From contig JAUGWO010000063.1 of assembly GCA_049724395.1 (NCBI GenBank), positions 98,861 through 162,860 of the forward strand: 64,000 bases of DNA. Reading direction: 5' to 3'. Origin of the DNA: Spongospora subterranea f. sp. subterranea (Eukaryota > Endomyxa: Phytomyxea > Phytomyxea > Plasmodiophorida). Under the pieces are notes generated by a model. The model saw only the letters and a list, made by a program, of their open reading frames with translations. It had not been told where the DNA came from and searched no databases. Of the stretch, positions 56,735-64,000 are shown piece by piece; the stretch's first letter is position 1; every line of letters begins with the position of its first letter. The position numbers were made by a program, and so were the translations under genes.

Positions 56735-59290
56735 GATTCATGTAGCTGCAGGAGTAGGTAAGAGCTGATCCGGTTGAAGTATAGATCTTCGCCGCACCTT
56801 CCAGATAGGGTCGGTTGGTTGAATTTCGTATTCGGGACGCCGCGACAACGCATCTGGTTTTCCTGATCGACTACCAGGTCGGTGCACGATGACGAACGGA
56901 TATTCAGCGAGCATTAATGACCAACGAGCTTGTCGGCGACTGAGAGTCTTGGACGAGGTAAAATAAATCAAATTCTTGTGGTCGCTGTACACGATGATTT
57001 TGTGCTGTGCTCCCTCTAAAAAATGTCTCCACACTTGAAACGCTACCACGATCGCGAGTAGTTCTTTGTCATGGACATCGTAGTTCAATTCCGAAACTGT
57101 TAATGTTCTCGAATAGAACGCAATAGGATGTAATTTACCGTCCATTTGCGGTTGCGAACATCACAGGGCGCCGGGGCGAAGTCTGACGCATCGGCCTCAA
57201 TAATGATAGGTAAGATAGGGTCAAAATGTTTCATAACAGGCGCTGTGGTGAACGCTCGTTTCAGGGTCCCGAACGCGGACTCGGCCGCGGCCGACCAATC
57301 AAATGGTTGATCTTTTTTCGTCAGAGACGTCAAAGGTGAAGATATTTTGGCGAAATCTACGATGAACTCCCTGTAGAAATTAGCAATGCCTAGGAAACTT
57401 TGGACGTCCTTGAGTGTTGAAGGTGTCGCCCAATCGAGGATAGTCTCCATCTTACTTCAAACCGGATCCATCTTGATGCTGCTGTCGGTGACCAGATAAC
57501 CGAGGAATCGACTTCCTGAGCGTCGAACACGCATTTTTCCAGTTTTGCAAATAAACCAGCTGAACGCAACTTGGAAAGTACTAATCGAACATTAACGTCG
57601 TGCTGCGGCGCGCTCTCCGAGTAGATCAAAAGGTCGTCGAGGTAAACAACCACAAATTTGTCGAGGTATTCACGGATAGGACGTCGTTCATCAACTTCTG
57701 AAAATAACCGGGAGCCTTCATTAGCCCAAACGGCATTACCGTATACTCGAAATTTCCATATTTGCAACACCAAGCGGTCTTCCACTCGTCGCCGTCCTTG
57801 ATTCGGAGTAGGTTGTAAGCGCCTCGTAGATCGATCTTCGTGAATATTTTGGCAGAAGACAGTTGGGCTAAAATATTTTGGATAGCAGGAATTGGATAAG
57901 GCTCCTTCTTGGATATATTGTTGACATCGCGGTAGTCGACGCACAGTCGGAGGCTGTTGTCCTTCTTCTTTACAAAGAGTATTGGTGATCCTAACGGTGA
58001 TTTGGAGTGGCGAATGAATCCTTTCTTGAGGTTGTCTTCGATGTACTGGCGCAAAACCTTTTGTTCGGTCTGGCCGAGTTTGTAGACCTTCCTGTATGGC
58101 AGCGGGCCAGTCTCCTCTTTAAAGTTGATGGCGCAATCATATGTGCGATGTGGGGGGCAAGTATGGCGTTTTTCTTCTCGAACACGTCCTGGAATTCGCC
58201 ATACTTGTGGGGGATAAGGCTGCATTCGCTTTCGATGTCATTGTTGCCGATATATATTGTGTTGCCATGGCCTATCGGTATACAGGTGGGCACTCTTGTC
58301 GGTAATAGGAAAACGTGGGGTGATTGTGCGGGCCTTTCAATCAATCTGTGGGTTTAGTTCGTGAAGCCATGACATCCCCAGTATAATAAATCCCCAAGCC
58401 CGTTCAATGACATAAAGACTGGTCAATGATTTGATGCCCGAGATCTCTAGTCGTAGTGGCAATGTTCGATGGCTAATAAAGAGAGTCTGAACACATCGAT
58501 AACTTCAACCTATAACGGTCTAGCGAAGTCGGACGAGCGGGATGCTGTTTCGAAGCTTCTGCAAATGTGGTTTCGATAAAAGCAGAGGACGCACCACTGT
58601 CGATTAAACAATGTAGTTGGGTGGATTGGGATTGGTGCCATGAGACCGTAATAAGGGAACTGAATAATGTCTCGCATGTCGAGTTATCCATACATGACGA
58701 TGCTAATCGGAGAGGTGGCTCAGCATTATAGGTCCAGATGGTGATGTATTGGATGAAAAACGGTTTCGGTTCGCCAATAGGGGGCAGGCGGCCGGTAGGA
58801 TGGCCAGCATCTCCACAATATCTGCACAAATTGTGTTCCCGGCGGCCTGTTCGTTCCGACTCATCCAGTCGCGGGCGGCCGGTGGTTCTGAGCGAATCGA
58901 CCATCATGGAGTCGGTACCCAGAATCGACCTCGGGGTGGCGCTGTGGGTGTACTTGCGTTGACCTCGTGGGCGCGTTCAAATAGGCGATCGCCGCATCTA
59001 GATGGCCGTCATGATTAGGGCGAGCAAGTCGGCTGGCTCCGGGCACGTCAACAGCAAGTCTTTCACATCCTCGTTGAGGCCCTTTCGGAACTGGTGTAGC
59101 GTCGCAGCGCCGTCCCAACCTGCGTCGGTGACCAGCAGCTGAAACTCGCTGGCATACGTAGCGACTGGGCGGCGACCTTGGCGCAGCGCCTCCAATCTCG
59201 TGCGGCTGTGACTGCTTTGTTCGGATCCTCGAACCATTTGAAAAGGCGAGTGCATGCTGTTGCAAAGTCCTGGAGCAACGAGCTGAAACG
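56735..59290 (-). mobile_element. Fossil Ty3/gypsy gag-pol piece
   Basis: Fossil LTR retroelement, minus strand. Parts in order: gag-like region (59290-58860), zinc knuckle and aspartic protease region (58860-58470), reverse transcriptase (about 58250-57650), RNase H (57450-56740). Integrase and LTRs are not seen. It ends abruptly against the Mutator-like transposon and, at its gag end, against the inner end of the right inverted-repeat arm. Broken in several places. Confidence 0.85.
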
Positions 59291-59669
59291 GTTGATAGAC
59301 CACAAACAAACGCTTCATAATTTTGGATATTGCGGTCACATTATTCCATTTTCTCGTCTGAGCCGCTATAAACTCTTCTCAAAAACCAGCTGCTCCAGCC
59401 TAATTCGGCTTCTTTGGAATGTCGTTGTCCGCAACGCTCAAAAATGGCATGCACTCGGTTTGAAATGATACGACAGCCCCGTCTTCCATCCGGCTTCCAC
59501 GACATCATCGATTAGTACTCCTAGGACTTGGTACTGGAGCACTAGCACACAGACCGTCATTTTATTCAAAAAAAAAGTCATAAAAACCGACTTAAAAGGT
59601 TGGGTTGTTACCGTGTAGTACGCAGTTTTAAACTGCGTGGGTTGTTGGTGGGTGGGTAACAACTAAATT

Positions 59670-60655
59670 CGTTACAGTGTGTAACACACTAATAAATTGT
59701 ACACACACTGATTAATGCGCAGTACATTTAGTGTGTAACACACTAATCTTGTATTACCAAAATTAGTGTGTATAAAAAAATAAAATTTGGCACGCGATGT
59801 GGACTATGGTCCCCTCTGCTCTAACATCGATGTCTTTTTTTGCTGGAGACGTGCGGATTGTCAACGCAAACAAATCTTACACCCCGGGGTGATCTATGGT
59901 CGTTATGGGTAATGACATACGGGCAGCTGTCATCGGAACTGCAGAAGATGCTCAAAAGCCAATTGCAAATATTCTGACAAAATCATTGGGTTACGAGTGG
60001 GGATTCTGTTTATCAACGTTTACGCGGCAAGATCGTGAACGTCTTTTTCGATGAGAATGTTTTCATAGTCCTCTTTAAACTATTAAAAGCCGGGACGAAT
60101 TTGCCATGAAATACTGGCGATTATTTTTGATAATCGTCTGCAATTCGAGAGACAGCTGACCGGTGTGCCATTGCCCGTGTAAATCCAGTCACAAACCGCA
60201 GCGAATCATCGCTTTGCGTACGTACGACACGCCGTTCTCATTGCGCATTGCATTAACTGCTCGAACGCAATCGGTGCCAGCTGCAAAAACCAGGTCTTCT
60301 TAGGATCTTGATCGCTCCAGAATTTCTTCCATCTTTCCGACCTATGTTTTTGAAGCCATCTCACTCTCGATTTGCTCAAATTTATACAGCTCCCATCTTC
60401 GCGTCCATTCATCCTTAATTTTTGATATTACAAAAGAGTCGCATGGTTGAATCTTATCTGTGGCGCATGCAACAAGATAGCGTAGACGCGCACCAAGAGT
60501 TTTGATTCTAGATTCTGCTTTTCTGTCAAAATATGGCCCCGTAAACTCCGTGACGCAAAAATTCATATTGTCACAGTATTAGTGTGTACCACACTAATAA
60601 AGATATCGTACACACTAATTATGTGTCCACACTAAATACCGGAATCGGTGTAAAT
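59670..60655 (-). mobile_element. Internally deleted pogo-like element, right copy
   Basis: Mirror of 53337-54320 with the same TTAGTGTG/CACACTAA ends. The transposase C-terminal remnant (60566-60180) differs from the left copy by a few small indels that break its frame. Confidence 0.55.
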
Positions 60656-60734
60656 TCGTACAGCTCGTATTGTGGATTTCACTAAAAATGGACAGTCTGA
60701 GGATTTGGTAAAACCCGGTCCGCAGTTTCCTTAA

Positions 60735-63700
60735 CCCTGATCGGACCCCGTGGCGGTATATATTATATACCACAACGATCTTTTTACCATAATTCGCAAA
60801 ATATTGGTTTTAGGGAAAATTTGATAAGAAAAACCTGTGGAATGGCAAATTTTCTAACTACAAATAGTAGTAAATTTTTTTCTGAAACCTTTTTTTGTTT
60901 TTACAAAAAACAAATGCGAAATCACCATAAAAATTGACACGGACCTTTGTATGGGGCGGTATATAATATATACCGCCTCTCAAGGCATTTATCAGTTCAT
61001 ATATCACTTTATTGGAATGCGTTTTCGACTTAGTTTGACCCATGAGAACGAGGTCGACGGCGTAATCCGTTCCCTTAGACAGATCAACGATTAGAAATTC
61101 AAAGTCCACAACGTTAAGTTTGCTTACCACTTGCATTTTGTTGATCAGCTTGCTGCTGACTTGTTGAGTTTGGCGGGATTGGTCTCTTGCCCAACCGACC
61201 TCGGTGCCCTCTGGCAACTGGTTGTTCCACCTTCTCTAGCTTAAGTACTGAATGGAATTTCTCCCAGCAAGATTTGCGCTGACGGTGATGCGCCGTTGAA
61301 CATATATTCACATCACACGTTGTGCAGTATGATGTTGTTCTTCCATCGCACAAAAGGCAACGTCTGCTGGAACGTGACGATCGATCGTGAGGCCATTCTG
61401 CTGATACCGTCAGTCGGACCACTGAATCTTCTGGTCTGTTGTAAAACTCTTCCTCCCGGGTATTTTGGAACACTTCGGACTGGATCACCTTGAGCACGCT
61501 GTTCCTGTCTTGAAAGCTGAGACAATGACAATCCACCGCCGCCAACAATGTCATTGGAGCTGCGGTCTGACATCCTGGGAGAAGGAATCCATTCTTGAAC
61601 CATTCACCAGAAACTGTAGGAATGATTGCTCGTGGTTGAGGTAACCTTTCCACTTTTGGTAGCTGTCAAAGCTGTCAAGTTTGTGCTCATTCTGTAACAG
61701 TCGGTGAAGATGATGAGCGTTGATGATCGACGACATAATAAATTTAATGTAAATGTAGGCCCGAGGAGTCAGGGAGCGGAAATCCACTTTAACATTCTTT
61801 AATTGCCTTGAAACGACATCTTGCCCTCCTTTGGTGTGGTTCCACATTGAAACTACGTATGGCACAATTTCGTGGCAAGGAGGCAAGCTGTGGGATGCCG
61901 AGCGTCGTAAACGTATTGCCTCAGCCATAGACCTCCACAAATGAACAGTAGAACTATCGACCGCGTGATGTAGCGCTTCGGGGGAGGAGCGCCGATCAGG
62001 AATTCAGGTTCCAGCATTGGCTCGACCTTGGAAGTAATCATCGTTATGATACTGGAATATTGAATCAAATCTAAATAATTAAACTTGATCAAGGCCGCGT
62101 AAATGATTGCCTGATCACTAGCAACAACAAATTGTACTCGAGAACACGTAGTGGTTGATGCATGGTGAAGCACCTGTCCGCGATAATCAGGCGTCCAAAC
62201 CAACAGAGAAAACAGGTCCGAACAAGCGTCGATTCTGAAAAACCGCTGTGCGACCTCTTGCGAGATGTTGCAAGCGCGTTCTAGCCGCTCTTTTGCCTCT
62301 GTGATTGTGGTGATCGTAGTGGCCGTTTTCAATTCCAGAATGCAAACAAACAGTTCCTCATCCTCTGCCGCTGTACTTGACTGCATAACGCAAATTCCAT
62401 CGACAGAAGTCGCCATTGTTGGAACAGCTAAACTGTGGAGGAGTCCTCTATGAACAATTTCTGCGTTCACTATCAGCAGATGAGGGCAATGGATCTCGAT
62501 CGAAGAAGGCAATGCCTTCACAATATTGCTCTCGTTTGCACTTCCAACTTTAAGGGATGACTTCGTAAGTGGCTTCATGAACCACTTCTTCATCAAGGGG
62601 TGGCACCACGGATTCGAACGATCAACGATTGTTTTGTTCCATTGCACTGCAGCTGTAAGTTGCTAGCAAGTTCTTTCAACTGTGGAATTGTCAATTGATT
62701 GAGTTGCTCTGCAGACAGGTCAGGACAATTTCCCGTTGCCACAGGCGCATCAGATGTTAGAATCTGCAATCGACGGAGCAGAGCCATTTGCCCCGGGTCT
62801 AGGAAGGTTGTAAACGCACGAACAGCAGCACTTGCTAATGTTGATGTCACCAAACAGCAACCTGCTCGCATAATGTGCCAGTCAAATCCTCCTTGAGCAT
62901 CAGTTAGGGCCTCAACATTGCGATCTATAGTTTGCTGAATCAGTTCATGCCCTGAAACTGACATGGTGACCGATGACGGTTTTTTGGGAACGTAAATCCA
63001 TGAAACCGCTCGAGGATTGCTGGCAATTAGAGTTGCCACATGTCCTCTGCCACTTCGGTAAGCGATGGCATACAAATCCCGTCCCCATACCGCTTCTTGG
63101 CCAGATACAATGATTTACAACCAAGTTCGGGCACCATTCTGGTCAACACTATGAGTTAGAAAAAAAACTTGAAACACACTGATTTCCTTCTGGATCCTAT
63201 TTTGCTTTGAACGTCACCGAAAACAAAAGGAAACGATCTCATTCTTTTATGAGTTCCTAGAAGCCTGGAAACCACACTTCAACAGATATTCAATCAAACT
63301 CGGCCATCGTATCCTCGGTCCAAACAATTAGTTTGTGCCCTTAACTTGTTCAGGCAATTGTACTGAGTGAATATGCATGAGCAGCATACGAACCACATCT
63401 GCAAAGCTTTCACTTTTTCCTAACAAGCGCATCCCTAGAAGCAGCCCAGTTGTCAAAGATACAGCGTTAGTTGAGACTATTCCAAACGCTTTCTTCGCAT
63501 TATTAACTCTTGTAAATCCCATTTGTTCCGATAGAGCGGATGTCAACCGATACTGATCGTCATCAATTGACAAAATTGTGGTTGCAGGAACGAATGCGAG
63601 TTCGGTGCTGCTCCAAAAGGCAGCCTCTGTCCGTCTTATCACAGTATCCGATGAAAACGGACGATCCCACGTTGTGAAAAGGTCGATTCCGAATGGTTTT

Positions 63701-64000
63701 TGCGCTTGAAAGCGTTCATTATGGTGGTAAATGAAACACTGTTGCAATTCTCAGCATCTGGATAAAGGAAAGCATGTTGAGGATCGAAAAACACGGAGGG
63801 TGTGACACCATATATCGAGAGATAGATTAAAACTTTGATGAACGCTACCAGGTCCTGGCTGGAAACGGATTGCCCGACGGGGATCCCCTCACGCAATGCA
63901 TCACGTAATTCGTGATCAATTCCATCGAAAAAAAAATTTACACAAACGCTCAACGTAATTGTCGATGTATTCATCAACCTTCTGGCGTTGCTACAAACCG
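60735..64000 (-). mobile_element. piggyBac-like DNA transposon, right copy (partial)
   Basis: Starts exactly after TTAA (60731-60734) with CCCTGATCGGACCCCGTGGC, the terminal repeat. Minus-strand frames: 63977-63328 (ELRDALREGIPV; SIDDDQYRLTSALSEQMGF with the first Asp block), 63075-62593 (RSGRGHVATLIASNPRA, then a SAP domain LSAEQLNQLTIPQLKELASN), 62647-61853, 61940-61551 (MWNHTKGGQDVVSRQ ... SSIINAHHLHRLLQN, the third Asp block), 61653-60858 (Cys-rich C-terminus DGRTTSYCTTCDVNICSTAH followed by the GGIYYIPPH tail). The frames are longer than in the left copy but still interrupted several times. It extends beyond the window. Confidence 0.7.

Larger units (their letters stand above)
59225..64000 (-). 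repeat. Right arm of giant inverted repeat (runs off the window)
   Basis: Reverse complement of 50170-54720. The inner part (59270-60730) is nearly identical to the left arm; the outer piggyBac part is clearly more diverged. Confidence 0.9.

Noticed and set aside
58998-59339. 113-aa frame running from the inverted-repeat arm into gag-like sequence
   Set aside because: A chance fusion across the boundary between the repeat arm and the gypsy fossil, not a real gene.

Overview
This is a eukaryotic nuclear window from a protist with spliceosomal introns (GT..AG, roughly 50 to 360 nt). The gene set (MCM9, exportin-4, Ctf8, SUN-domain protein, small TIM, MORN-repeat protein, kinesin-like protein) argues against fungi, which generally lack MCM9, and suits a flagellate-forming lineage. 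A plasmodiophorid/rhizarian or similar protist is my best guess, but this is inference and the species cannot be proven from the window.

Gene-rich half (1-30.6 kb): TIM9 (+), MORN-repeat protein (-), a short SUN-domain protein (+), a hypothetical 3' exon (+), CTF8 (+) overlapping tail to tail with an unrecognised minus-strand coding segment, a 31-bp minisatellite, an unrecognised Cys/His-rich duplicated gene (+), several unrecognised minus-strand segments, a complete 17-exon MCM9 (-), a hypothetical gene (+), a TVP15/COPI-associated-type membrane protein (+), a kinesin-like protein with degenerate nucleotide-binding motifs (-), a coiled-coil gene (-), a gene with 19-residue repeats and polyQ (+), and a hypothetical 3' end (-).

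Transposon block 1 (30.6-38.7 kb): fragments of a fossil Ty3/gypsy chromodomain element, a nested palindrome, a Mutator-like transposase fragment, a fossil Ty1/copia element folded into a palindrome with an extra partial copy, and a possible pogo-type helix-turn-helix remnant. Exportin-4 (+, about 18 exons, 38.7-45.3 kb) follows and looks complete.

Transposon block 2 (45.3-64 kb): an orphan Rab exon, a tRNA-Arg(ACG), the 5' part of a LINE with an OTU-like domain and an endonuclease, another copia fragment, then a giant inverted repeat. Each arm holds a piggyBac-like element whose end abuts a TTAA, followed by an internally deleted pogo-like element. The centre holds the 3' part of a Mutator-like DNA transposon with a possible ubiquitin-protease-like ORF, and a fossil Ty3/gypsy gag-pol piece. 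The right arm runs off the window.

Functionally the host genes cover mitochondrial import, nuclear envelope linkage, sister-chromatid cohesion/clamp loading (CTF8), replication/recombination repair (MCM9), nuclear transport (XPO4), Golgi membrane traffic and cytoskeleton. They share no pathway. Recurrent inverted duplication at scales from 40 bp to more than 4.5 kb is the most striking structural theme.
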